A stretch of 19,486 nt of DNA, from contig CAZWTU010000028.1 in NCBI GenBank assembly GCA_964637035.1, positions 1 to 19,486 of the forward strand. Reading direction: 5' to 3'. Positions 6,324 to 13,568 of this stretch are shown here, in pieces. Source of the stretch: CAZMMV01 sp964637035 (lineage in GTDB: Bacteria; Bacillota; Clostridia; Tissierellales; Tissierellaceae). Made by a program: the position numbers and the translations under genes. Position 1 is the stretch's first letter, and each line of letters begins with the position of its first letter. The notes beneath the pieces are model-generated. The model was not told the DNA's origin and made no database searches. It worked only from the letters and a program-made list of their open reading frames with translations.

Positions 6324-6554
6324 TTATTTTCCTAGTAATGAATCAATTTTACCCTTATCAAAACCTACTACTTCTTCCCCATCAATTACAAGGACAGGAA
6401 CCCCCATGTGTCCCATTGCCATTAATTCTTTTCTAGCTTCTTGTTCTGTTTGAACATTCTTTTCAACAAAGTCTACGCCTTTTTCATTTAAATATTCTTT
6501 TACAGACACACAATATGGACAAGTATTGCTTGTATACACCAATACATTAGACAT
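6324..6554 (-). CDS. Glutaredoxin-like (NrdH/Grx) protein with CPYC
   Basis: Thioredoxin-fold redox protein of 76 aa: VLVYTSNTCPYCVSVKEYLN holds the active-site CPYC on the first helix, MGVPVLVIDGEEVVGFD holds the cis-Pro loop and the substrate-binding GF/D, and the chain ends LLGK, the full length of the small Grx/NrdH/YruB-type family. It reduces disulfides or mixed disulfides in the cytosol. ATG at 6554 follows GAGGAGG. Its promoter is a consensus sigma-A site with a CsoR/CstR-like operator filling the spacer, so it is likely strongly expressed when a repressor is released by copper, persulfide or a related signal. The same operator precedes the HesB-like selenoprotein gene. Confidence 0.9.
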   Translation of the reverse strand: MSNVLVYTSNTCPYCVSVKEYLNEKGVDFVEKNVQTEQEARKELMAMGHMGVPVLVIDGEEVVGFDKGKIDSLLGK

Positions 6555-6585
6555 TTTACATCCTCCTCAAATTTATTATTAATGG

Positions 6586-6615
6586 AATTATACCCCATTA
6601 GGGTATAATTGTCAA
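6586..6615 (-). promoter_or_regulatory. Consensus promoter with embedded TACCC-N5-GGGTA operator for glutaredoxin gene
   Basis: On the minus strand TTGACA (6615-6610), 17-base spacer, TATAAT (6592-6587): a perfect promoter. The spacer plus -10 forms a perfect inverted repeat with 10 bp arms, AATTATACCC and GGGTATAATT (6586-6595, 6601-6610), five bases apart. The core TACCCTAATGGGGTA (minus strand) matches TACCCCGGTGGGGTA upstream of the selenoprotein gene. Placement and symmetry point to repression; CsoR/CstR-type control is inferred from resemblance. Confidence 0.78.
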
Positions 6616-6932
6616 TAATATCATTCTACAATACCTTTACCCAATGTTTGAGGAAATAGTCATGGGGTAAAATACTATGGTATAAGTCTTAAAGACCAAA
6701 TCTATTTCCAGCTAAAGTATTTTCAAATATCTAGTAAAATGTGATATAGTATGGAGATATGCGCCTTCATATTACTATATTACAAGGGGGGTCTTTATGA
6801 AAAGATAAGAAAAGCCAAAGAGGGAAAATTTAAAGTATAAATTTTTTGGAAGAATTTTTAAAAGTTAAAGAATATTTTTAAAGAAATGATTCCAAAACTA
6901 AAATATATAAAAGGTTATAGGCAGGTGGACAT
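6616..6932 (+). other. Noncoding stretch before metNIQ: inverted repeats and possible coding debris
   Basis: No full gene is visible. TTTACCCAATG (6636-6646) and CATGGGGTAAA (6661-6671) form an 11 bp inverted repeat with one mismatch. ATATAGT (6744-6750) pairs with ACTATAT (6774-6780), extendable by ATGGA/TTCAT. A GGGGGG site precedes a three-codon ORF (ATGAAAAGATAA at 6797). One frame reads LYEKIRKAKEGKFKV (6793-6837) before a stop and, after two stops, KEMIPKLKYIKGYRQVDM, ending at 6936 and overlapping the metN start by four bases, which looks like remnants of a short upstream gene. The S-box (SAM) aptamer consensus was looked for and not seen. Confidence 0.4.
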
Positions 6933-7652
6933 GTGATTAGATTGAAGAATGTAAGTAAAAAATTTATAATAAATGGTAAGGAATCTAGAGTTATTGATGG
7001 TATTAATTTATCTATTAACAAAAAAGAGATTCATGGCCTGGTTGGGGAAACAGGTAGTGGAAAATCAACTATTTTACGATTAATGAATGGCTTTATTGAA
7101 CCGGATCATGGGGAGATATATTTAATGGGTAAAAGGTTAGATAAAACAACAAGGCATGACCTAGTTAAAGATACATCCATGCTTTTCCAGGGCTTTAATT
7201 TGCTGGGGAATTTAAATGTTATTGACAATATACTTTTACCTATAAAATTAAGAAGAGGAAATAAAAAGACTAATCTTAAAAAGGCAAGGGAATTGTTAAG
7301 CTTTGTTGATATTTCCAATATTGAGCAGTCCTATACCAGGAACTTATCTGGTGGACAAAAACAAAGGGTTGCAATTGCTCGTACTTTGATGACAAATCCA
7401 AAAATTATATTTTGTGATGAACCTACTTCAGCACTAGATGAAAAAATGACTTATGAAGTATTAAAATTATTAAAAGATATTAATGAGGAATTTGGAACTA
7501 CCATTGTCTTAGTTTCACATGATATATCTGTAATCAAGGCCCTATGTAATCGGGTTGCAATAATAGAAAATGGTATGATTTCAAATATTGTGCCTTTAGA
7601 GACAAAAGAATTAGTGCCAGTTTCCTATGAGGAGGCTTTATTAGGTGGTTGA
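6933..7652 (+). CDS. metN: Methionine ABC transporter ATP-binding protein MetN
   Basis: ABC ATPase of 239 aa: Walker A GETGSGKST near residue 40, Q-loop at MLFQGFN, signature LSGGQKQRVAIARTL near 140, Walker B IIFCDEPTSALDE near 160, and H-loop VSHD. The closest pattern is the MetN family, and the downstream permease and NlpA/MetQ lipoprotein fix the role as D/L-methionine import. The chain ends soon after the ATPase core: the C-terminal NIL regulatory domain of longer MetN proteins (~340 aa), which binds methionine and shuts off transport, is absent. GTG start at 6933 follows AGGTGG. The end overlaps the permease start by eight bases, so the genes are translationally coupled. Confidence 0.9.
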   Translation: MIRLKNVSKKFIINGKESRVIDGINLSINKKEIHGLVGETGSGKSTILRLMNGFIEPDHGEIYLMGKRLDKTTRHDLVKDTSMLFQGFNLLGNLNVIDNILLPIKLRRGNKKTNLKKARELLSFVDISNIEQSYTRNLSGGQKQRVAIARTLMTNPKIIFCDEPTSALDEKMTYEVLKLLKDINEEFGTTIVLVSHDISVIKALCNRVAIIENGMISNIVPLETKELVPVSYEEALLGG

Positions 7653-8319
7653 TCAATATGTAGATACATTTAAAATATTCAAGACAGAAATTTATCAAGC
7701 CTTATACCAAACCTTTGATATGATATTTACAGCAATGATCTTTACTTTAATTATAGGTCTAATACTGGGATTTACTTTGTTTATTACTAGGTCAGATGGA
7801 ATTTATAAAAATAAGATTATCTATTTTTTTGCCTCAGCTTTTATAAATATAATTAGGTCTATTCCTTTTATTTTGTTTATAATTGTAATGATACCATTTA
7901 ATAGATTGATTTTAGGAACAGGTTTTGGTGTCAATGCGTCGAAAATTCCGTTAAGCTTAATTGGGATTTCAACATTTGCTCGCTTTACGGAACAGGATTT
8001 ATTAGATGTAAATAAAAGTATATATGAAAGCTCATATGCATTAGGGGCTAATACTATACAATATTGTATTCATTTTTTATTAAAAGAAGCACGTTCAGGA
8101 TTGGTTTTAAGTTTTACCTCTACTACTATTAGTTTGCTGTCTTACTCAACTGTAATGGGCATTATAGGTGGAGGGGGTTTAGGATATTTAGCAATAAGTG
8201 AAGGCTATTACAACTTTAATTATAAATTGATGTGGATTATTATTATAGTTATGATTTTGATAGTTCAAATTGTACAAACGATTGGTAATATACTAGCTAA
8301 AAAATATGACAAAAGATAA
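7645..8319 (+). CDS. metI: Methionine ABC transporter permease MetI
   Basis: Permease of 224 aa (family ~217-220) with about five membrane helices (near 25-45, 60-80, 90-105, 150-180 and 195-215). The stretch IRSIPFILFIIVMIPFNRLI and the C-terminal GGGGLGYLAI are typical of MetI. The cytoplasmic coupling region lies around SSYALGANTIQYCIHFLLKE. It forms the membrane channel with MetN and receives methionine from MetQ. GTG start at 7645 has AGGAGG nine bases upstream, inside the end of metN. The stop TAA overlaps an ATG of the next frame, but the better lipoprotein start is slightly further on. Confidence 0.92.
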   Translation: MVDQYVDTFKIFKTEIYQALYQTFDMIFTAMIFTLIIGLILGFTLFITRSDGIYKNKIIYFFASAFINIIRSIPFILFIIVMIPFNRLILGTGFGVNASKIPLSLIGISTFARFTEQDLLDVNKSIYESSYALGANTIQYCIHFLLKEARSGLVLSFTSTTISLLSYSTVMGIIGGGGLGYLAISEGYYNFNYKLMWIIIIVMILIVQIVQTIGNILAKKYDKR

Positions 8320-8333
8320 TGGAGATGACGAAT

Positions 8334-9146
8334 ATGAAAAAGATTTTATTAATATTGGCTATATTTGTATTAAGTGTTTCGTTGATAGGCTGTAAAGATA
8401 CTGGTTTGCAAGATAAAAATGAAATCCATGTTGGTGTTTCATTTTACCCAATGAAAGAGATTTTGTTGTTAGTTGAAGATGATTTAAAAGAAGAAGGATA
8501 TGACTTAAAGATAAATGAGTTTTCTGATTATCAAACACCCAATAATCTTTTAAAAGATGAAGAATTAGATGCAAATATGATTCAGCATGATTATTTTTTA
8601 CAATCATTTAATAAGGCAAATGATGCAGAATTAGTAACTGTTCAACCCCTATACCACGCTATATTTGCCTTATACTCAAAGGATTATAAAACAATTGATG
8701 AAATAGCAAATGGGGAAAGTATCACCCTACCAGATGATGCAACTAATTTTAGTAGGGCTTTATATTTACTGGGTCAAGCAGGCTTGCTTACATTTAAGGA
8801 TGATAAAACAATTGATTTGACAATTGATGATATTGAATCTAATCCTAAAGATTTAAAATTTGAAGATAAGGTACCTTTAACCAGTTTAGCACAGAGGTAT
8901 AAAGAAACAGGCATTGCTATAATGTATCCCACTTATGCAAAAAGTCTGGAGTTGGTGGGTGATGAACAACGCTTATATGTTGAAAAGCAAGATGATGTAA
9001 CAGAGGCTTATGCTATTTCCTTAGTATCTAGGGATGATAATAAGGACAGTGAAAAGATAAAACTTTTAATTAAGCATATAACTAGTGATAAGGTAAGACA
9101 GTTTTTAATTGATGAATATAGCTGGGCCAGCAGTCCTGCCTTTTAA
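8334..9146 (+). CDS. metQ: Methionine-binding lipoprotein MetQ (NlpA family)
   Basis: Substrate-binding lipoprotein of 270 aa. The N-terminus MKKILLILAIFVLSVSLIGC is a lipoprotein signal peptide with lipobox LIGC, so the mature protein is anchored at Cys20. Family marks: VGVSFYPMKEILL, the region DANMIQHDYFLQSFNKA (usual form ANxFQHxPYL), and the stretch ITLPDDATNFSRALYLLGQA. Start: ATG at 8334, with GGAG nine bases upstream; the ATG at 8319 would add five residues ahead of the signal peptide and overlaps the permease stop. It captures methionine outside the membrane and delivers it to MetNI. It is the third gene of the operon. Confidence 0.92.
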   Translation: MKKILLILAIFVLSVSLIGCKDTGLQDKNEIHVGVSFYPMKEILLLVEDDLKEEGYDLKINEFSDYQTPNNLLKDEELDANMIQHDYFLQSFNKANDAELVTVQPLYHAIFALYSKDYKTIDEIANGESITLPDDATNFSRALYLLGQAGLLTFKDDKTIDLTIDDIESNPKDLKFEDKVPLTSLAQRYKETGIAIMYPTYAKSLELVGDEQRLYVEKQDDVTEAYAISLVSRDDNKDSEKIKLLIKHITSDKVRQFLIDEYSWASSPAF

Positions 9147-9186
9147 TTATTGAAATTTAGGGCCTTAAAAACTGGAGTTGATAATA

Positions 9187-9444
9187 ATGATAGAAAATTA
9201 TATGAAAATACTTGTAGATGAAATTTTTAGTGAGGTAAAGTCCTTATATGAAGGTTGCCTTACTGATAAATGCATTCATAATATAAAGTCTAGAGCTTTA
9301 AATAATTTACCAACCTGCTACTTTAATTATGAAGTTGAAGAATCTGAAAAAAAGGCCTTTTTATTAGATAGGCAGAGAAGAATTTCTGTATTAGCCCAGA
9401 TAGCTGATGCTGCAGATAGTGTTTGTCGTAGTTGCAAGAGATAA
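9187..9444 (+). CDS. ComFB family protein (late competence development)
   Basis: Protein of 85 aa that matches the ComFB family: an N-terminal helix NYMKILVDEIFSEVKSLY, then C24-x4-C29, the characteristic ALNNLPTCYF (38-46), and a C-terminal CRSC (80-83). Five cysteines could allow metal or disulfide binding. In Bacillus comFB lies in the comF competence operon but its role there is unclear; ComFB-domain proteins in other phyla have been reported to bind cyclic dinucleotides, not shown here. Start ATG at 9187 has GGAG nine bases upstream; the TTG at 9178 would touch that site. It follows metQ by 40 bases with no terminator seen between, so it may be the last gene of that transcript. Confidence 0.75.
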   Translation: MIENYMKILVDEIFSEVKSLYEGCLTDKCIHNIKSRALNNLPTCYFNYEVEESEKKAFLLDRQRRISVLAQIADAADSVCRSCKR

Positions 9445-9449
9445 AATAG

Positions 9450-9485
9450 TAGAAGCAGCCGCTTTTTTAAAAGTGACTGCTTCTA
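9450..9485. terminator. Bidirectional terminator between comFB-like gene and arsR
   Basis: TAGAAGCAG and CTGCTTCTA pair perfectly, then the stem continues through one mismatch to CTTTT/AAAAG with a two-base loop. T-rich bases follow on either side. The TAG stop of the opposing arsR gene lies at the edge of the stem. Confidence 0.8.
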
Positions 9486-9851
9486 TTTATGTTTTACGTG
9501 GTCTAGTCCCTGTTCAAATAATCCTAATACATGATCATCATCTAAGGAATATATTATCAATTTTCCCTGCCTAATATATTTAACTAAATTTAAATCCCTT
9601 AGGATTCTTAATTGGTGTGATATGGCTGATTGTGACATATCCAGCACACTTGCGATATCACAAACGCAAAGTGAGGATTTAGATAGAATGTAAATTATCT
9701 TTAATCTAGTAGGGTCTGATAAGGCTTTAAATATCCCTGATAATTCTTCTAAGTGTTTTTCCTTATATAGATAATCACTAAGGCTTTTGATAACTTCCTT
9801 GTCTACACTATGGCCTATATCTACTGTGTTTTCCTTTGTTTCTTTTCCCAT
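9483..9851 (-). CDS. ArsR/SmtB-family metal-sensing repressor
   Basis: Winged-helix repressor of 122 aa. The DNA-binding region is ALSDPTRLKIIYILSKSSLC, then the recognition helix MSQSAISHQLRILRDLNLV and wing YIRQGKLIIYSL. Two metal-site signatures are visible: CVCD at the start of the alpha3 helix (as in CadC/ArsR) and a C-terminal alpha5 set D-x-H, eleven residues, H-x2-H in DDDHVLGLFEQGLDHVKHK, with the same spacing as CzrA (D84, H86, H97, H100). This points to Zn/Co or Cd/Pb sensing and dimer-bridging sites. ATG at 9851 follows GGAGATGG. It is the last gene of the minus-strand block, 19 bases after the Glu-rich gene. No metal efflux gene is in the window, so its target is elsewhere. Confidence 0.9.
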   Translation of the reverse strand: MGKETKENTVDIGHSVDKEVIKSLSDYLYKEKHLEELSGIFKALSDPTRLKIIYILSKSSLCVCDIASVLDMSQSAISHQLRILRDLNLVKYIRQGKLIIYSLDDDHVLGLFEQGLDHVKHK

Positions 9852-9870
9852 TTTCCATCTCCTCTATAGT

Positions 9871-11181
9871 TTAATTATCATCTATTGGAATCATTGCAAT
9901 CTGTGGATATACTGGTTTCCCAGTCATTGGATCTATATAGAGTATCCAATAACCTCCCCCATCTTTGCCTTCATACCAAGTATTAAATCCTCTTTCACCA
10001 TTATTTGGATGTTGTCCCTTTGTAAAACTACCAGGAATTCCATATACATAATATTTTACTTCTACACCTTCATTGTATAAGCCAAATAAATAATGATTAT
10101 ATTTATTTATTAATTCTATACAATTGATTCCCCCTTTATAGGCTTCCTTGTTGTTGCCACCAGCTATATAAGAAAAATAAGGCAAAAAGGACTTGTATTC
10201 ATTTTCACTGTCTAGTTCTACTAACCACCAATTAAATCCACTTAGATTAAATTTAAAAGGGTCAATATATGGGAAAAACCTTAGTATGCTTAGTATATAC
10301 ATGGTGGTTTGATTTTTCTGATCTAATCTTTTAATATGGTCTAAATCTATGTGGTCTTCTTGGCTTTCCTTGTAAGTGGCTTTTACAGGCTCTTGATAAA
10401 GTTCTTCTTCATATAAACTTTCTTCTAGTACTTCTTCTATCTCTTCTTGGGTGTTTATTTGTTCTAAAATTTCAATTTCTGGAATTTGTTCCATTTCATC
10501 AAGTTCTTGGGCTTGGTGAACTTCTTCAACATCTTCAGCATCTTCAACTTCTTCAACTTCTGCAAGATTGTGAACTTGTTCAACTTCTTCAACTTCTTCA
10601 AATTCCTCAAATTCCCCAACTTCCGCCTCTTCAATTAATTCTAGTAGTTGGTCTTGTATCTCTTCATGTAAATCTTCTCCTAGTTCTGCTATTTGTCCTA
10701 GGTCTTCTGGTAGGTTTTCACCTAGTATGTTTTCTATGATTTCCTCTTCCACTTCATGGTAACCATCTATTTCAGGCGATAGGTCTAAATATTTAGATAA
10801 TGAATTTACATAGGATTCTATAGACCCGTCATCTTTGTCAATATATCCACCTAAAATAACATTGTCCTCCTTCATTACTATAAGAGCTGACACCCGGCCT
10901 AAAGAAAAATTCTGATTTTCTAATTCTCTTTGGAGGAAATTATACTCTCCCTTACCCTTACCCAATTCATCAGTAAATATCTTTCCTAAGTAAAAGCTAG
11001 AATTATCTTTATCATTTGATAAGAGTAATGCCTTATAGACACTTTCTACTTCCCCATTTTCAATATTAAGTGTTACTGCCCCCCTAATTCCTCTTACTTC
11101 TAACTTTCCATGTCCCTTTATATTTCCCTCTATAGAAGAAAATTCCTTCTTTAGTATAATAAACTTTCTTGTATATGTCAC
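9871..11181 (-). CDS. Uncharacterised protein with Glu-rich linker and two flanking domains
   Basis: 436 aa, function not recognised. Residues ~1-125 look like a beta-rich domain (IEGNIKGHGKLEVRGIRGAV, later YLGKIFTDELGKGKGEYNF). Residues ~140-275 are an extremely acidic linker built of EVEE/EVEEVE/AEDVEEV and EELYQEP units, low complexity with coiled-coil potential. Residues ~280-436 form a Trp/Tyr/Gly-rich domain with FPYIDPFKFNLSGFNWWLVE and GFNTWYEGKDGGGYWILYID. No signal peptide or membrane helix is seen. GTG at 11181 follows AAGGGGG at seven bases. It lies 30 bases after ksgA and 19 before arsR, so it is likely in their operon, in the slot where B. subtilis has the sporulation protease gene yabG after ksgA; no protease motif is visible. 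A spore-related role is only a guess from position. Confidence 0.8.
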   Translation of the reverse strand: MTYTRKFIILKKEFSSIEGNIKGHGKLEVRGIRGAVTLNIENGEVESVYKALLLSNDKDNSSFYLGKIFTDELGKGKGEYNFLQRELENQNFSLGRVSALIVMKEDNVILGGYIDKDDGSIESYVNSLSKYLDLSPEIDGYHEVEEEIIENILGENLPEDLGQIAELGEDLHEEIQDQLLELIEEAEVGEFEEFEEVEEVEQVHNLAEVEEVEDAEDVEEVHQAQELDEMEQIPEIEILEQINTQEEIEEVLEESLYEEELYQEPVKATYKESQEDHIDLDHIKRLDQKNQTTMYILSILRFFPYIDPFKFNLSGFNWWLVELDSENEYKSFLPYFSYIAGGNNKEAYKGGINCIELINKYNHYLFGLYNEGVEVKYYVYGIPGSFTKGQHPNNGERGFNTWYEGKDGGGYWILYIDPMTGKPVYPQIAMIPIDDN

Positions 11182-11211
11182 AAAAATACCCCCTTATTAC
11201 ATTTTATATAA

Positions 11212-12087
11212 TTATATGTGTAAAGGAGGCAAACATTTACTTATCTTTAAAAATTCTTCTGTAGATAATGTCTCAGCTCTTCTAATAGGGTCTATATTAG
11301 CTTGCTTAAGGGCTTCTTTTATTATTTCTTTTTCTATATCAAATCCATAAGTAGACAGGGAATTTAACACTGTTTTCCTTCTTTTTGAAAAAGCAGCCTT
11401 AACAACCTGGAAGAACTTTTCTTTATCTATATCTGGTAATTGATCCTTTAAACTAAGTTTTATTATTGCAGAATCTATTTTTGGTTGGGGCATAAATACT
11501 GTTTTTGGTACTTTTAATATTATTTCTGCCCTAGTATAAAAATCTATAAAGACTGACAAAGAACCATATAGCTTACTGCCTGGTGGACAAGCCATTCTAT
11601 CAGCCACTTCCTTTTGTACCATAACTACTATGGATTCTATATTTAAATCATCTTCAATTAATTTTCCTATAATGGGGGTAGTTATATAATAAGGTAAATT
11701 TGCTACTATTTTTATTTTTTTATTATCAAATTTTTCTTCAATAAGCTTGTTTATATCTATATCAAGTATATCACCATGGATTATTTCAGCATTATCATAT
11801 TTATCTAAGCTTTCATCTAATATTGGTAATAGCTTTCTATCAATTTCCACGCCTATAACCTTCTTTGCTTTAATGGCTAGTTCTTCAGTTAGTGTACCTA
11901 TACCTGGACCTATTTCAAGTACATAATCGTCCTTTGTAATCTTTGCTTTTTCTACTATGCTTCTAACTATATTGCCATCAATTAAAAAATTCTGTCCTAA
12001 GCTTTTAGAAAACTTAAAATTATATTTACCTAATATTTCTTTTACATATGAAGGAGAGTATAGTCTTTTATCTTCCATTCTTATCAT
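11212..12087 (-). CDS. rsmA: 16S rRNA (adenine1518-N6/adenine1519-N6)-dimethyltransferase
   Basis: KsgA/RsmA, 291 aa. It dimethylates two adjacent adenines in the 3' terminal helix of 16S rRNA using S-adenosylmethionine, late in 30S assembly. Motifs: FSKSLGQNFLID (substrate loop), SAM-binding EIGPGIGTLTEEL, acidic VIGVEID, DILDID, catalytic NLPYYITTPII, and C-terminal AFSKRRKTVLNSL. Loss of the enzyme gives kasugamycin resistance. ATG at 12087 lies inside the end of rnmV (20-base overlap), typical coupling of this pair in Firmicutes; AAAGGA is four bases upstream. The full family length is present. Confidence 0.97.
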   Translation of the reverse strand: MIRMEDKRLYSPSYVKEILGKYNFKFSKSLGQNFLIDGNIVRSIVEKAKITKDDYVLEIGPGIGTLTEELAIKAKKVIGVEIDRKLLPILDESLDKYDNAEIIHGDILDIDINKLIEEKFDNKKIKIVANLPYYITTPIIGKLIEDDLNIESIVVMVQKEVADRMACPPGSKLYGSLSVFIDFYTRAEIILKVPKTVFMPQPKIDSAIIKLSLKDQLPDIDKEKFFQVVKAAFSKRRKTVLNSLSTYGFDIEKEIIKEALKQANIDPIRRAETLSTEEFLKISKCLPPLHI

Positions 12088-12616
12088 CTATCCTTTCTAA
12101 GGCTTTCTGGAATTCATCCCGGCTTATACCAAAGTTATTTAATCTATTTAAAAGTTGCTTAGAATTTGAATATCCTATGCCTAAAATATCCCCTATTTGC
12201 TCTCTTTTAGCTTTTGAATTTTTTCCACTTGTTAGGCCTAGTTGTAAAAGTTCTAGGCTAGTAAATTCCTCTGACTTTTCCACCTTAATAGGCCTAGCCT
12301 TAGAAATGGCTTCTATTATATCTTCTTTGTTTGCATTTTCTACTCCTATATCATCTTTTTTTAATGCTTTTCCCTGGGGTAAAAATGCATGCTTACAATT
12401 CCCAATATGCTTGGATAAATCTTTTCTAATTTGCTCCCCTGCATAATCAGGGTCTGTCAGGATGATTATACCTCTTCTATCTGCAATATTCTTTAATTTA
12501 TCTATAAATTTTTTCCCGTAAAAAAATCCTCCTGTAGCTATGACTTCTACGTCAAGTGCAGCTTTAACAGCAGTTATGTCATCTTTTCCCTCTACAACTA
12601 TGACTTCCTTTATCAA
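12068..12616 (-). CDS. rnmV: Ribonuclease M5
   Basis: Toprim-domain nuclease of 182 aa that matures 5S rRNA in Gram-positive bacteria, together with ribosomal protein L18. The Toprim motifs are VVEGKDDITAVK at the N-terminus and ILTDPDYAGEQIRKDL near residue 55-70 (DxD metal site). The C-terminal RNA-binding part has GLTSGKNSKAKREQIGDILG. Start TTG at 12616 has AAGGAGG seven bases upstream. It overlaps ksgA downstream; tatD lies upstream beyond a palindromic repeat. The yabE-type gene often found between tatD and rnmV in bacilli is absent. Confidence 0.95.
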   Translation of the reverse strand: MIKEVIVVEGKDDITAVKAALDVEVIATGGFFYGKKFIDKLKNIADRRGIIILTDPDYAGEQIRKDLSKHIGNCKHAFLPQGKALKKDDIGVENANKEDIIEAISKARPIKVEKSEEFTSLELLQLGLTSGKNSKAKREQIGDILGIGYSNSKQLLNRLNNFGISRDEFQKALERIDDKNGR

Positions 12617-12667
12617 TAAGGAACCTCCTTAGATCCAATTGGTAAATTAACAATTTAAAGATTTCAA

Positions 12668-12745
12668 CATAAGATCCTTCCACAAGCTCAGGATTACAAG
12701 CTTTGCTTTCTTATATCATTCCCGGTTAGCGGAGGAATCAGTGTT
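12668..12745. repeat. ~80 bp imperfect palindrome, dispersed repeat copy 2
   Basis: CATAAGATCCTTCCACAAGC, then TCAGGATTACA, corresponds to the reverse complement of one arm of copy 1 (3375-3457). The other arm, TCATTCCCGGTTAGCGGAGG then AATCAG, corresponds to the ACTCCTC..CGGAATGACA arm. The element therefore lies in the opposite orientation to copy 1, in the 168-base gap between tatD and rnmV. It interrupts an otherwise tight operon but contains no run of T strong enough to be a sure terminator. Confidence 0.65.
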
Positions 12746-12785
12746 TTTATATTTAAATCAATTAATTATTGTCTATCCACTAGCT

Positions 12786-13553
12786 TTACTTTATTCCAAA
12801 CAATTCTTTTGTATTTCTATTTGTAGCTTTTGCTAATTCTTGGTAGCTTATTCCCCTTAAATCAGCTATTGTTCCAGCTACGTATTTTGTAAATATTGGT
12901 TCATTTCTTTTACCTCTATAGGGTTCTGGTGTTAAATAGGGGCTGTCTGTTTCTATTAAAAGCTTATCTAAGGGAACTGCCTTGGCAACTTCCTTTGGTA
13001 CCCTTGCATTATTAAATGTAACTGGCCCAGCTAGGGATATATAAAATCCTAGTTTTATAAATTCCATTGCCAATTCTACACTTCCAGAATAACAATGGAG
13101 TACCCCTCTTAGATTACCATCTTGTGCTTGCTTTAGTGTGTCAAAAACCTCTTGATCTGCATCCCTTGAATGAATTACCACAGGTAAATTTACTTCCTTG
13201 GCTAATTTAAGCTGGTCCCTAAAGGATTTTCTTTGTACATCCCTAGGAGATAGGTCACGATAAAAATCTAATCCTATTTCTCCTATGGCTACTACCTTTT
13301 CCCTACTTGCAAAGGACCTTAGTATTTCAATAGTTGAATCATCCATTTCCTTTGCAGAATGGGGATGTATTCCCACTACGGCGTATATATTTTTGTATTT
13401 CTCAGCAAGGGAAACACTGGCTATACTGGTTTTCAAATCAGCTCCAATATTTATAGCCAACTCTATTCCATTGTCTTGTAATTTCCTAATTATCATATCC
13501 CTATCTCTATCAAATCTTCTATCATCTAAATGGGCATGACTATCTATAATCAT
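12786..13553 (-). CDS. tatD: TatD family metal-dependent hydrolase (3'-5' DNase type)
   Basis: 255 aa TIM-barrel metallohydrolase. Metal ligands are in the expected order: DSHAHLDD at the N-terminus, GEIGLDFYRD near 92, PVVIHSRDAD near 125, LHCYSG near 150, and LLIETDSPYLTPEP near 200. The family (YabD/TatD) degrades DNA 3' ends and acts in DNA quality control. ATG at 13553 starts 15 bases after the metG stop, so the two are co-transcribed under the metG T-box; this pairing is conserved in Firmicutes. Full length, no anomalies. Confidence 0.95.
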   Translation of the reverse strand: MIIDSHAHLDDRRFDRDRDMIIRKLQDNGIELAINIGADLKTSIASVSLAEKYKNIYAVVGIHPHSAKEMDDSTIEILRSFASREKVVAIGEIGLDFYRDLSPRDVQRKSFRDQLKLAKEVNLPVVIHSRDADQEVFDTLKQAQDGNLRGVLHCYSGSVELAMEFIKLGFYISLAGPVTFNNARVPKEVAKAVPLDKLLIETDSPYLTPEPYRGKRNEPIFTKYVAGTIADLRGISYQELAKATNRNTKELFGIK

Positions 13554-13568
13554 CCTAACTTCCCCCTT

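Noticed and set aside
6616..6932. S-box (SAM-I) riboswitch before metNIQ
   Set aside because: The conserved S-box core motifs were looked for and not seen on the plus strand.
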